A DNA stretch of 11,781 nt from assembly GCA_964452495.1 (NCBI GenBank), contig CAYVMC010000037.1, positions 1 to 11,781 on the forward strand, written 5' to 3'. The translations under genes were made by a program, and so were the position numbers. The stretch's first letter is position 1. Each line of letters starts with the position of its first letter. Shown here piece after piece: positions 1-7,109 of this stretch. The notes under the pieces are model-generated. The model worked only from the letters and a program-made list of their open reading frames with translations. It was not told the origin of the DNA and did not search any database. The stretch is from CALUTH01 sp964452495. Lineage in GTDB: Bacteria > Cyanobacteriota > Vampirovibrionia > Gastranaerophilales > Gastranaerophilaceae.

Positions 1-2
1 CC

Positions 3-437
<435 letters not shown>

Positions 438-482
438 GGATTTATCTTCACCCGAATATAGCCATAATTTTAATGCGCAACA

Positions 483-524
483 AGACCTCCTTCAGGATAT
501 ATTTTATCCTGAGGAGGTTTATTG
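483..524 (+). terminator. Intrinsic terminator after the poly-Asp gene
   Basis: ACCTCCTTCAGGATA (485-499) pairs with TATCCTGAGGAGGT (505-518), with one bulged T and a 5-base loop. A T-rich stretch follows. It lies about 48 bases after the stop of the + strand gene. Confidence 0.8.
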
Positions 525-560
525 TTATACAATTTTTTATAAAAAATAGCAGTGACACAG

Positions 561-580
561 GGGGTAGTAGTCACTATCCC
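561..580 (+). other. Small hairpin between the two terminators
   Basis: GGGGTAGT (561-568) can pair with ACTATCCC (573-580) around a 4-base loop with one G-U pair. AGTGA/TCACT (551-555, 571-575) is an alternative pairing. No T-run follows, so it is not a good terminator. The stretch 438-618 otherwise holds no convincing gene. Confidence 0.3.
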
Positions 581-618
581 GCAGGTTTTAGTGGTGCTTT
601 CTTTGATAACTAGCTAAA

Positions 619-643
619 AATCCCCCGAATATTTCGGGGGATT
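619..643 (-). terminator. Intrinsic terminator of the acyltransferase gene (may work both ways)
   Basis: AATCCCCCGAA (619-629) pairs perfectly with TTCGGGGGATT (633-643) around a 3-base loop. On the minus strand it is followed by TTTTT (complement of 616-620) and starts 11 bases after the acyltransferase stop. On the + strand it is followed by a T-rich but interrupted tract, so it could also back up the terminator at 483-524. Confidence 0.85.
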
Positions 644-653
644 GTATTATTAT

Positions 654-1754
654 TTATACACCTATAAATTTTCTAGTATTTTCCTGACCTATTAGTGTAA
701 GGAATTTTTTAAGCAGCCATAATATTACAAAACTTGAAACAAAAACAAATAGGTAACGGCATATTACAATCATTGCCGCGTGGTGGAACGGTAAATGTAC
801 AACAACCGGCGGAATTTGCGTCAGAGCATTAAACAGAAATACAAAATACCAGTGAACAAAAAACAGACCAAAGCTATACTTTGCACACACATCCATAAAT
901 TTGTTAATTTTAGGATGTTCATCAAAGAAACTGTTGTAATGCTTTAACATAACAAGAGCCCACACAGTAAATACAATCTTTGAAACAGAGCCGTTTGAAA
1001 TACCATAGTTATGCGCAAGAACAACATCTAATGCTGATATAAGAAGCATTCCCCAAAACAGCAAATGTCTATAATTATACATCTTATCAACTTTATCAAT
1101 ATTTGCAGCCAGATACATACCGCCCACATAACTAGAGAAAAAATGTACAAATCCGTGGAGAACATACATTAAGTATGCCCCGTACTTTCCCCAAAAGTCT
1201 AAATCCGTAACCATATACGGTTCTATGTCCTGTCTTGGGAATACAACAGTTAAAAGCAAAGCAAACGGTAAAATCTTGTATAAATATTTCTTCTTCTCTG
1301 CATTCAACAACCAGGCTGACAGAAGAAAAAATATTGCTATCATCGGGATAAACCATGCCGGCACATTATGAACCCTTCCAGTTGTAAGGAATACTCCTAT
1401 TTGTACAAATTGATTATATTCTGCAAATGGATTGCCATATATTGTCGGCAGAGTAAAACATAAAATTATACCGGGGATTGCCGTAATAATATATGGCAAT
1501 ATAACATTAGTCCACTTCTTAGACAAATAGTTTTTATACTCAAACTTATAAGAAAGATACTCAAATAAAAACCCCGCAATAAATACAAAAAGAACAGTTC
1601 CGCCTGCCCATATCTCCTTGGAAATACAATTAACCCAGCTTCCAGGAGTTCCCGCCTGCATAGTATGCCCTGCTATAATCAACAAAATAGCAAGCCCTCT
1701 AAATACGTTAATATAATTAAGTACAGGCTTCTTAACCTTTTTCACTACTTCCAT
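654..1754 (-). CDS. Acyltransferase family 3 membrane protein
   Basis: This is a 366-residue integral membrane protein of the Acyltransferase-3 family (OafA/WecH/NodX-like). These enzymes move acetyl or other acyl groups onto surface sugars, peptidoglycan or secondary metabolites at the cytoplasmic membrane. The family hallmark is at the N-terminus: INVFRGLAILLIIAGH gives Arg19 and His30 in the R-x10-H spacing. It is followed by the segment VLFVFIAGFLF (about 54-64), where the family typically has a Phe-rich SGF motif. About ten hydrophobic segments cover the chain, and there is no extra SGNH domain. The start is supported by GAAGGA about 8 bases upstream. It is 42 bases downstream of the 56-residue small gene on the same strand and may be co-transcribed with it. 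The acyl acceptor cannot be told from the sequence, because no glycan biosynthesis gene sits beside it. Confidence 0.88.
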   Translation of the reverse strand: MEVVKKVKKPVLNYINVFRGLAILLIIAGHTMQAGTPGSWVNCISKEIWAGGTVLFVFIAGFLFEYLSYKFEYKNYLSKKWTNVILPYIITAIPGIILCFTLPTIYGNPFAEYNQFVQIGVFLTTGRVHNVPAWFIPMIAIFFLLSAWLLNAEKKKYLYKILPFALLLTVVFPRQDIEPYMVTDLDFWGKYGAYLMYVLHGFVHFFSSYVGGMYLAANIDKVDKMYNYRHLLFWGMLLISALDVVLAHNYGISNGSVSKIVFTVWALVMLKHYNSFFDEHPKINKFMDVCAKYSFGLFFVHWYFVFLFNALTQIPPVVVHLPFHHAAMIVICRYLFVFVSSFVILWLLKKFLTLIGQENTRKFIGV

Positions 1755-1796
1755 GGTTCATCCTTCTATAACTAGATGATACCACGAAAATAAATT

Positions 1797-1967
1797 TTAA
1801 ATCCTAAAACGTTTTTTTACGGGAGCAATACCTGAACAATCCATACCGTAAGCATTTGATATACGGTAAAATTCCTCTTCCGTAATGTTATAAACCGGAT
1901 TTTCTGATAAATAATCTGCTCTGTATCTTAGCATATCAGTGTACGTAATTGCTGAAACATCAATCAT
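1797..1967 (-). CDS. Small hypothetical protein, 56 residues
   Basis: The ORF starts MIDVSAITYTDMLRYRADYL and ends APVKKRFRI. ATG is at 1967, with AGAGGAAATC (an AGAGGA-type Shine-Dalgarno) about 7 bases upstream. I do not recognise it. It is soluble, with no signal peptide or membrane segment. A central TEEEFYRISNAYGMD stretch looks helical, the C-terminus is basic, and there is a single Cys. It lies 100 bases downstream of the RHH gene and 42 bases upstream of the acyltransferase, all on one strand. It occupies the position where an RHH antitoxin would normally have its toxin, but it does not resemble MazF, RelE/ParE, PIN or HipA. The ribosome site, the length without stops and the amino-acid composition support a real gene. 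Confidence 0.62.
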   Translation of the reverse strand: MIDVSAITYTDMLRYRADYLSENPVYNITEEEFYRISNAYGMDCSGIAPVKKRFRI

Positions 1968-2011
1968 TTTGATTTCCTCTTTCTCTTATTAAACTTAACT
2001 AATATTTTTTT

Positions 2012-2023
2012 CTTAAATTTAAG
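2012..2023. repeat. 12-base perfect palindrome between RHH gene and small gene
   Basis: CTTAAATTTAAG is a perfect palindrome. A wider inverted pair, AACTTAA (1992-1998) and TTAAGTT (2019-2025), flanks the gap. It sits just upstream of the 56-residue ORF and could be an operator. In such AT-rich DNA, chance is also possible. Confidence 0.3.
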
Positions 2024-2067
2024 TTACCGTTTTTTCTTTTTTCTCTCTCTTATATCCTTTACCGCTT

Positions 2068-2256
2068 TTATTCAAGCAGTGCTTCCAAAATTGCTGCATT
2101 TTTACTAGATACCGCAGTATCTCTTACTTTGCTTTTTCTAATATAGCTTCTTAATGCTTCCCTGATAAGTTCTGAACGACTCCTGTTTTCTCCGAGTGCA
2201 ACTTCATCAATTTTTCCTAAAAATTCTTCAGGCATTGAAATTAAAACTTTTGCCAT
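2068..2256 (-). CDS. Ribbon-helix-helix (CopG/ParD-type) DNA-binding protein
   Basis: This is a 62-residue protein with the ribbon-helix-helix layout. The strand is AKVLISMP (2-9), helix A is EEFLGKIDEVALGE (10-23), the turn is NRSRSELI, and helix B is RSELIREALRSYIRK (27-41). A short C-terminal helix, KNAAILEALLE, follows. RHH proteins bind DNA as dimers through the paired strands, and act as antitoxin/autorepressors (ParD, MazE-like, CopG) or as stand-alone regulators. AAAGGAGAATAAT before the ATG is a strong ribosome site. The 20-residue C-terminal extension is the right size for a toxin-binding arm, but the next gene downstream is an unrecognised 56-residue protein, not a known toxin. Autoregulation is inferred from the family. 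Candidate operators are the 12-base direct repeats at 2321-2344. Confidence 0.85.
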   Translation of the reverse strand: MAKVLISMPEEFLGKIDEVALGENRSRSELIREALRSYIRKSKVRDTAVSSKNAAILEALLE

Positions 2257-2293
2257 ATTATTCTCCTTTAATAATTCTGATTAATCCTTATAT

Positions 2294-2299
2294 ATTATA
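2294..2299 (-). promoter_or_regulatory. Probable -10 box of the RHH gene
   Basis: On the minus strand the bases read TATAAT, 38 bases before the RHH start codon. The -35 region (about 2317-2322) is poor in consensus, which fits a regulated promoter. The initiation point would be near 2287. Confidence 0.45.
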
Positions 2300-2320
2300 A
2301 AAGTAAATAAGCTTGGAAAA

Positions 2321-2344
2321 ATTGCCTTTTTTATTGCCTTTATT
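2321..2344. repeat. Two adjacent 12-base direct repeats upstream of the RHH promoter
   Basis: ATTGCCTTTTTT (2321-2332) is followed directly by ATTGCCTTTATT (2333-2344), with 11 of 12 bases the same. They overlap or abut the -35 region of the RHH gene, where an RHH dimer pair could bind. Assignment as an operator is inference. Confidence 0.45.
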
Positions 2345-2371
2345 AAGAAATGTTACATATTTATCATAGAC

Positions 2372-2400
2372 TTGCCATATATTTTTATAATACTTAATAT
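2372..2400 (+). promoter_or_regulatory. Possible sigma70-type promoter of an intergenic transcript
   Basis: TTGCCA (2372-2377), a 17-base spacer and TAATAT (2395-2400) make a fair -35/-10 pair on the + strand. The transcript would start near 2407. No protein gene follows on this strand before the terminator at 2491-2522. Confidence 0.4.
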
Positions 2401-2406
2401 ATATTA

Positions 2407-2522
2407 ATGAAATGGAGTACACCACAAACTGCACTGTAAGTGTCGAGTCCTTACAATTACCTGCTATACACCCTTTTTCGAAATATTAATAAAAAAAAAC
2501 GGCCAATCAGCCGTTTTTTTTT
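2407..2522 (+). ncRNA. Candidate small RNA, about 115 bases
   Basis: The span is bounded by a promoter-like pair and by a strong hairpin with nine T residues. The only + strand ORF at its start is about 10 codons long. An internal hairpin TGTAAG...CTTACA can form at about 2435-2455. It matches no RNA class that I can recognise (not 4.5S, tmRNA, RNase P or tRNA). The terminator is shared with the opposite-strand EF-hand gene, which by itself could explain its presence, so the call is tentative. Confidence 0.25.
2491..2522. terminator. Symmetrical two-way terminator
   Basis: Nine A plus CGGC (2491-2503) and GCCG plus nine T (2510-2522) form a perfect stem around a 6-base loop. It works in either direction. 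On the minus strand it ends the EF-hand gene, with its T tract reaching into the stop codon at 2521-2523. On the + strand it would end any transcript from the promoter at 2372-2400. Confidence 0.88.
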
Positions 2523-3594
2523 ATTCTTTTAATCCGTCATACCCCGCATCGTACATTTGTTTGAATCTTATTCTTTTATTCTCTGCATAATCTTCACCAC
2601 ACATTGCGCCCTGTGCATAGAACCATTCATCATAAGTTATATCGTCTGAAGTACCTTTACCTTTTTCATCTAAGATTTTAGACATAGCCCAAAGGTATGC
2701 AGCGGCTTCTGTTTTATCTATCTTACCATTATCGTTTTTATCTAAGAAAGTTATTCTTTGTTGTGCAAGCTCTGTGGCAAGCGTTTTTTCTTCTTCAGTA
2801 AGAGCGCGTCCCATTTCTTTGGCTTCCATCGCAACAAGCTCTTCAACACTGATTGCCCCATCACCTGCAGCATCATCATACTGTTCGACATAGTAAGCAC
2901 CAAAATTTAAAAATGCTTCTTTAAATTTCTCTGGATCAGTATCATAATTACTTAATGCCTCTGTAATTTCAGCATTTGTATATTTTGCATCTGAAAATTC
3001 AACTTCCTTATCTAGGTCATTCGCAAATTGTGCTTCCACGGAAGCGTATTTTAATGCTTTTGCATAATTTACAACTCTTTCTGTAATTGCCGCTTCATCA
3101 ATCTCCTGATTTTGTAACTTTGCGTAATCAATCATAGCTTGATATTTATCAACAATATCTTCTAAATCGGACTCTGAAACCTCAACCCCTGCTGTTTGCA
3201 AATACCCTTTTACCGTATCTGTAGCATTTGCATCTGTATCTGCCTGAGTTTCATCATTCTCAGCCGTTTCAGTTACCTGTGTTGATGAAGTGGTACTTAT
3301 ACCCATTTTTTTCTTTGCTATATTGAGAATCTGTTCCCAAGCATTTTTTGTAACCTGATAAGTACCTTCCTGTACTACGTAATTTTTATTGTTATTAATA
3401 TCGGAATCACCACCCGAATATTGTTTTTCTTCGGTTGCTTTATCCTGTTTAATAATACTAAATACAGAATTCCATTCGGCGGCACCCAGCTTGACGTCTA
3501 TATCTAGCTCTTTATCCAATTGACGGTCTATTGCCTGAGATATACCATCGCCTTTTTGTATATTTAATATCACATTACTACTTACAGTACTCAT
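2521..3594 (-). CDS. EF-hand calcium-binding protein with LysM-like N-terminal motif
   Basis: This is a 357-residue acidic protein without signal peptide or membrane segment. Residues 285-296 (DKNDNGKIDKTE) form a canonical EF-hand loop, with acidic or Asn residues at 1, 3, 5 and 9, Gly at 6, Ile at 8 and Glu at 12. A weaker loop at 241-252 keeps Asp1, Asp5, Gly6, Ile8 and Glu12 but has Ala at 3. A stretched DEKGKG...DDITYDEW segment (309-324) may be a third, broken hand. Near the N-terminus, VILNIQKGDGISQAI (8-22) resembles the start of a LysM motif (QKGD-x-IS), but no full LysM fold is evident. Residues 100-130 are a Thr/Asp/Glu-rich linker. No Shine-Dalgarno precedes the ATG, unlike most neighbours. 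TATAAT lies only about 21 bases upstream, so the leader is very short. It follows hydF by 51 bases without an obvious terminator between them. Function is unknown; Ca binding is likely. Confidence 0.8.
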   Translation of the reverse strand: MSTVSSNVILNIQKGDGISQAIDRQLDKELDIDVKLGAAEWNSVFSIIKQDKATEEKQYSGGDSDINNNKNYVVQEGTYQVTKNAWEQILNIAKKKMGISTTSSTQVTETAENDETQADTDANATDTVKGYLQTAGVEVSESDLEDIVDKYQAMIDYAKLQNQEIDEAAITERVVNYAKALKYASVEAQFANDLDKEVEFSDAKYTNAEITEALSNYDTDPEKFKEAFLNFGAYYVEQYDDAAGDGAISVEELVAMEAKEMGRALTEEEKTLATELAQQRITFLDKNDNGKIDKTEAAAYLWAMSKILDEKGKGTSDDITYDEWFYAQGAMCGEDYAENKRIRFKQMYDAGYDGLKE

Positions 3595-3615
3595 ATATTA
3601 ATAAAGTATATATTA

Positions 3616-3621
3616 ATTATA
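3616..3621 (-). promoter_or_regulatory. Possible -10 box of the EF-hand gene
   Basis: TATAAT on the minus strand, 21 bases before the ATG. The region is very AT-rich and no good -35 is seen. It would give a leader of about 15 bases with no ribosome site. Confidence 0.3.
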
Positions 3622-3643
3622 TAATTTTCATAATTTAGATAAT

Positions 3644-3662
3644 TGTTACAATCTGTTACAAT
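3644..3662. repeat. Direct repeat TGTTACAAT, 10 bases apart
   Basis: TGTTACAAT occurs at 3644-3652 and 3654-3662. The pair covers the last codons and stop of hydF and lies about 50-70 bases upstream of the EF-hand start. One helical turn of spacing would suit a regulator, but part of it is coding. Confidence 0.3.
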
Positions 3663-4851
3663 TAAAAACAGCAACTGCTCTGTTTAAAATACCCAGACAG
3701 TAAGATATAGTTACACCATAGTTAGTTATCGGAACCCCTGCAGTTTTTGCAAGCATAATTCGGGAAAGGACTTCACGTTTATTTGTCATACAGGCTCCGC
3801 AATGTATAATCAACTTATACCCGTCTAAATCAGGGAAATCGTGTCCTGAATATTGTTCAAACTTTGGCTCTACACCCGTTTTTTTCCTGATAAAGTTTGG
3901 AAGTTTTACCTGTGCAATATCATCCTCAATACGATGATGAGTGCAGCTTTCAGCAATCAGTATTCTATCCCCGTTTTTTATATTATCAAGCGTTTTAACT
4001 CCCTCAACAAATGTTTTGAGGTCTCCTTTCAGTCTTGCAAGAAGTATTGAAAAAGATGTTAAATAAATATCCTCTGGAACTATACTGTTTACCTCTTTAA
4101 AAGCCTGAGAATCCGTAACTACAAGTTTAGGTTTTACCTTTAATAAATTTAATGTTTTTTCAAGCTGCGGTACCTGAGTAACACAGGCTATACAATTATT
4201 ATCAAGTGCATCTCTTATTGCCTGCACCTCCGGCAAAATCAGCCTGCCGCGCGGAGCCTCCTTGTCTATAGGGGTTACTAATACTACCGTTTCTTCACTG
4301 CTAATTAAATCTCCCATCATAGAAAAATCATTCACAAACTCATCCGGCAAAATTTTAAGCAATGCATCGACAAACTTATCCGTCATATTGGTATCATTTA
4401 TTACAGAAATTTGTAAAATATTTTTTGTAAATTCTTCTATCTCTCTTATTTTTTCATCAGAAATTGCTTGAACATCTATTTTATTTACAACAACAAGATA
4501 TGGAATCTTAAGTGTTTCAAACTTTGTAACCAATTCACGTTCATTACCGGTAAACCCGTTATAGTCACATACTATTACACCTACATCTGTACGATTTAAT
4601 GCCTTCAGGGTCTTTTCTATACGCTTTTCCCCGAGTTCAGTTATATCATCAAGCCCTGCTGTATCTAAAAAGGTTACCGCACCTACAGGAAATAACTCTG
4701 CGGATTTTTCTACTACATCCGTTGTAGTACCTGCAACAGGAGAAGTTATTGATATTTCCTGATTGAGAAGAACATTCAACAACGAAGATTTACCCGTATT
4801 AGTTTTCCCGTATATACCTATGTGAAGTCTGTTTGATTTAAGTTCTTTCAT
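3646..4851 (-). CDS. hydF: [FeFe]-hydrogenase maturation GTPase HydF
   Basis: HydF is the scaffold on which the 2Fe subcluster of [FeFe] hydrogenase, made with HydE and HydG, is assembled before delivery to the apo-hydrogenase. It is 401 residues, normal for the family. The N-terminal GTPase domain shows GKTNTGKS (15-22), the G3 DTAG (63-66) and the G4 NKID (123-126). A dimerisation domain follows. The C-terminal cluster-binding domain has Cys303-x-His305 and His350-Cys351-x2-Cys354, the CxH...HCxxC ligands. The spacing of 44 residues is slightly shorter than that usually quoted. All signature residues are present, so it should be functional. GGGAGG 6 bases before the ATG is a strong ribosome site. 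It lies 12 bases after the sugar permease gene, so the two are almost certainly one transcript. hydE, hydG and the hydrogenase are not in the window. Confidence 0.95.
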   Translation of the reverse strand: MKELKSNRLHIGIYGKTNTGKSSLLNVLLNQEISITSPVAGTTTDVVEKSAELFPVGAVTFLDTAGLDDITELGEKRIEKTLKALNRTDVGVIVCDYNGFTGNERELVTKFETLKIPYLVVVNKIDVQAISDEKIREIEEFTKNILQISVINDTNMTDKFVDALLKILPDEFVNDFSMMGDLISSEETVVLVTPIDKEAPRGRLILPEVQAIRDALDNNCIACVTQVPQLEKTLNLLKVKPKLVVTDSQAFKEVNSIVPEDIYLTSFSILLARLKGDLKTFVEGVKTLDNIKNGDRILIAESCTHHRIEDDIAQVKLPNFIRKKTGVEPKFEQYSGHDFPDLDGYKLIIHCGACMTNKREVLSRIMLAKTAGVPITNYGVTISYCLGILNRAVAVFNCNRL

Positions 4852-4863
4852 ACTATCCTCCCG

Positions 4864-5670
4864 TTATTCTTTTAATGCCCCTGCAGCAATATTATTAACA
4901 AGGTATTTCCTCCCGAATAAAAATATTAAAATTGCAGGAATTGTACAAACTGTACAACATACCATCATCTCACCCCACAGTGTTAACTCTCTTAGGCTGC
5001 CCTTAAAAACAGCAAGCCCAAGAGCAAGAGTCCGCATATCTTCCGTATTTGTGACAATAAGCGGCCACATAAAGCTATTCCACGCCGTTACAAATGTAAA
5101 TATCCCGAGAGTCATTACAGCAGGTGCTGCAAGCGGCATTACAATTGTGAAAAAAGTTCTTAATGTTCCTGCACCGTCAATTCTTGCAGCTTCTTCCAAT
5201 TCAGCCGGAAAATCAAGAAAAAATTGACGCATCATAAAAACTCCAAAGCCTCCGAACAATCCGGGTAAAATAAGTGCAGGGTAAGTATTAACCAACCCCA
5301 AAGTACTCATTACCCAGAAAAGGGGAACTATATTCACCTGAGGCGGAACCATCATACTTAATAAAAAAACATAAAATAAAATATCACGACCTTTAAAATT
5401 CATACGGGCAAATGCAAAACCTGCCATTGCAGAGAAAATAACCTGCCCGATTGCAGTTAATCCTGCAACAATTAAACTATTTATAAAGTATCTTGCTACA
5501 GGTATTTTACTAAAAACACTGTGCCAGTTATCAATAGTAAGTGCAAAGTTAAAACCGCCGGTTGCAATCTGCTCTTCAGGAGTAAAAGCAAGAATAAGCA
5601 TTACCGCAAATGGCAGCAGCATACTTACCGACACAAGCAAAATAGTTAAATAAATTACAAATTTTTTCAC
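4864..5670 (-). CDS. Carbohydrate ABC transporter permease, MalG type
   Basis: This is a 268-residue inner-membrane permease of the MalG/UgpE/LacG kind, one half of the channel of a binding-protein-dependent sugar importer. About six membrane segments are visible (near 4-28, 66-88, 97-117, 131-150, 178-203, 233-253). The EAA loop that docks on the ATPase reads EAARIDGAG (160-168), followed by FTIVMPLAAPA. The C-terminus KYLVNNIAAGALKE is typical of the MalG side. The start is GTG with CGGAG upstream, since no ATG is available near that point. It should have a MalF-type partner, a solute-binding protein and an ATPase, but none is adjacent. A terminator at 5767-5793 separates it from ahcY, so it appears to be first in a two-gene unit with hydF. 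The substrate cannot be assigned. Confidence 0.9.
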   Translation of the reverse strand: MKKFVIYLTILLVSVSMLLPFAVMLILAFTPEEQIATGGFNFALTIDNWHSVFSKIPVARYFINSLIVAGLTAIGQVIFSAMAGFAFARMNFKGRDILFYVFLLSMMVPPQVNIVPLFWVMSTLGLVNTYPALILPGLFGGFGVFMMRQFFLDFPAELEEAARIDGAGTLRTFFTIVMPLAAPAVMTLGIFTFVTAWNSFMWPLIVTNTEDMRTLALGLAVFKGSLRELTLWGEMMVCCTVCTIPAILIFLFGRKYLVNNIAAGALKE

Positions 5671-5690
5671 ACCGCTGCTCCGTCAAAAAT

Positions 5691-5696
5691 ATTATA
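5691..5696 (-). promoter_or_regulatory. Possible -10 box of the permease-hydF unit
   Basis: TATAAT on the minus strand, 20 bases before the GTG start and downstream of the ahcY terminator. The -35 match is weak. Initiation near 5684 would leave the ribosome site at the very 5' end of the message. Confidence 0.35.
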
Positions 5697-5700
5697 CCAC

Positions 5701-5748
5701 GGAGGTAATAATAAAATGGAAAGCATTAAAGAAGCGAAAATAAACTGA
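5701..5748 (+). other. Strong ribosome site with a 10-codon ORF on the + strand
   Basis: GGAGGT, a 9-base spacer and ATG open the peptide MESIKEAKIN, then TGA. The terminator hairpin at 5767-5793 follows with TTTT on this strand. No convincing + strand promoter is seen, so this may be chance. It is recorded because the ribosome site is the best match in the window. Confidence 0.2.
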
Positions 5749-5766
5749 AAAAGAAAACAATAAAAT

Positions 5767-5793
5767 AAAGGGCGGTCAAAATTGCCGCCTTTT
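5767..5793 (-). terminator. Terminator of the ahcY transcript
   Basis: GGCGG (5771-5775) pairs with CCGCC (5785-5789), extended by AAA/TTT with one bulged G. It lies 24 bases past the ahcY stop and is followed on the minus strand by a T-rich tract. The + strand side carries TTTT, so it may work both ways. Confidence 0.7.
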
Positions 5794-5816
5794 ACACTTA
5801 AATCATTTATTAAAGG

Positions 5817-7088
5817 TTATATATTCCAGCTATTCAAGTATCTTTGCTGTTCTTCCGTTAATGTATCAATCGATATTCCCATTGAATCAAGCTTCAATTG
5901 TGCAATCTCTTTATCTACACTTTCAGGAAGCGTATAAAGTTTATGTTCAAGTTTACTTTTATTTTTTACAATAAATTCCATACCAAGTGCCTGATTAGCA
6001 AAACTCATATCCATAACACTTGCAGGATGCCCTTCTGCCGCTACAAGATTTACAAGTCTGCCCTCTGCAAGAACATAAACAGATTTTCCATTCTTCAATT
6101 TATATTCATCAAGGAATGGTCTGATACGTTTAATTTCAACAACTTCTTTTTTCAAATCAGGAACATTTACCTCGTGGTCAAAATGCCCTGCATTACACAG
6201 AAAAGCACCATCCTTCATTGAATAAATATGTTCAAGATCTATTACATGAATATCACCTGTTACGGTTAAGAATATATCACCTGTTTTTGCTGCTTCGGCA
6301 ATAGGCATTACCCTGTATCCTTCCATTGCAGCCTCAAGTGCCTTTAACGGATCTACTTCGCAGACAATAACATTTGCTCCAAGTGCTTTTGCTCTTAATG
6401 CACATCCTCTGCCGCACCAGCCGTAACCCGATATAACAACAGTTTTACCTGCAATAAGAATGTTTGCAGCCCGCATAATACCATCCATAGCACTTTGACC
6501 GGTACCGTAACGGTTATCGTAAAGATGTTTGGTAAGACTTGTATTAACACCGACTGCCGGAAATTTTAATTCACCCTGTGCTTCAAGAGCTTGTAAACGA
6601 ATAATTCCTGTTGTTGTTTCTTCGGTTGAACCTATAATTTTTGATGCAAGTTCCGGTTTTTCTGCATGAATAGTTGCTACAATATCACACCCGTCATCAA
6701 TAATAATATCCGGTGCAAAATTTATAGCTTCCATAACATGATTCCGGTAAGTTTCAACACTTTCACCCGCATATCCCAGAACGGGAATTTCCCAGTACTT
6801 AACAAGGGCTGCAGCAACATCATCCTGTGTAGATAGGGGATTTGATGCTATTAACACTGTATCAGCACCACCGGCTTTCATTACTGTACATAAAGCCGCC
6901 GTTTCCTTTGTTACATGGACACATGCAGATAATTTTAATCCTTTAAACGGTTGTTCTTTAACAAAACGTTCTTTTATTTTCATCAAAACGGGCATATCTT
7001 TCATTGCCCATTCAATGTTATTTTTTCCCTGTTCAGCAAGATTAATATCCTTAATATCAGCCTTTATCATTGTTGAATTCATTTTCAT
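5817..7088 (-). CDS. ahcY: Adenosylhomocysteinase (SAH hydrolase)
   Basis: This cytosolic NAD-dependent enzyme splits S-adenosylhomocysteine into homocysteine and adenosine. It removes the inhibitor left by SAM-dependent methyltransferases and feeds homocysteine back to methionine. The frame of 423 residues matches the shorter cyanobacterial/archaeal type, lacking the longer C-terminal tail ending in HYRY. Visible markers are DIKDINLAEQG near the N-terminus, CVHVTKETA (56-64), the DDGCD loop (131-135), TEETTTG (155-161), Lys187/Asp191/Asn192, the NAD fold GYGWCGRG (221-228), NAGHFDHE (299-306) and GHPASVMDMSFANQ (353-366). The start needs care: AGAGG sits 2 bases before the ATG at 7088 but 8 bases before a second in-frame ATG at 7082. 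The latter (421 residues) is therefore the likelier start. It follows glmS and a small ORF by 21 bases but has its own extended -10 promoter. Confidence 0.96.
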   Translation of the reverse strand: MKMNSTMIKADIKDINLAEQGKNNIEWAMKDMPVLMKIKERFVKEQPFKGLKLSACVHVTKETAALCTVMKAGGADTVLIASNPLSTQDDVAAALVKYWEIPVLGYAGESVETYRNHVMEAINFAPDIIIDDGCDIVATIHAEKPELASKIIGSTEETTTGIIRLQALEAQGELKFPAVGVNTSLTKHLYDNRYGTGQSAMDGIMRAANILIAGKTVVISGYGWCGRGCALRAKALGANVIVCEVDPLKALEAAMEGYRVMPIAEAAKTGDIFLTVTGDIHVIDLEHIYSMKDGAFLCNAGHFDHEVNVPDLKKEVVEIKRIRPFLDEYKLKNGKSVYVLAEGRLVNLVAAEGHPASVMDMSFANQALGMEFIVKNKSKLEHKLYTLPESVDKEIAQLKLDSMGISIDTLTEEQQRYLNSWNI

Positions 7089-7090
7089 TT

Positions 7091-7095
7091 CCTCT
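7091..7095 (-). promoter_or_regulatory. Ribosome binding site that decides the ahcY start
   Basis: AGAGG on the minus strand is 2 bases from the first ATG (7088) and 8 bases from the second (7082). Normal spacing favours the second, which would remove Met-Lys from the predicted protein. Confidence 0.55.
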
Positions 7096-7109
7096 TTTAT
7101 ATTTACTCA

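Noticed and set aside
2068..2256. Complete classical toxin-antitoxin module
   Set aside because: No MazF, RelE/ParE, PIN or HipA-like protein is adjacent. The possible novel partner is listed only as a finding.
5898..6221. 107-codon + strand ORF inside ahcY
   Set aside because: It is fully antisense to a well-conserved enzyme. The Lys/Phe/Ile-rich translation looks like a shadow.
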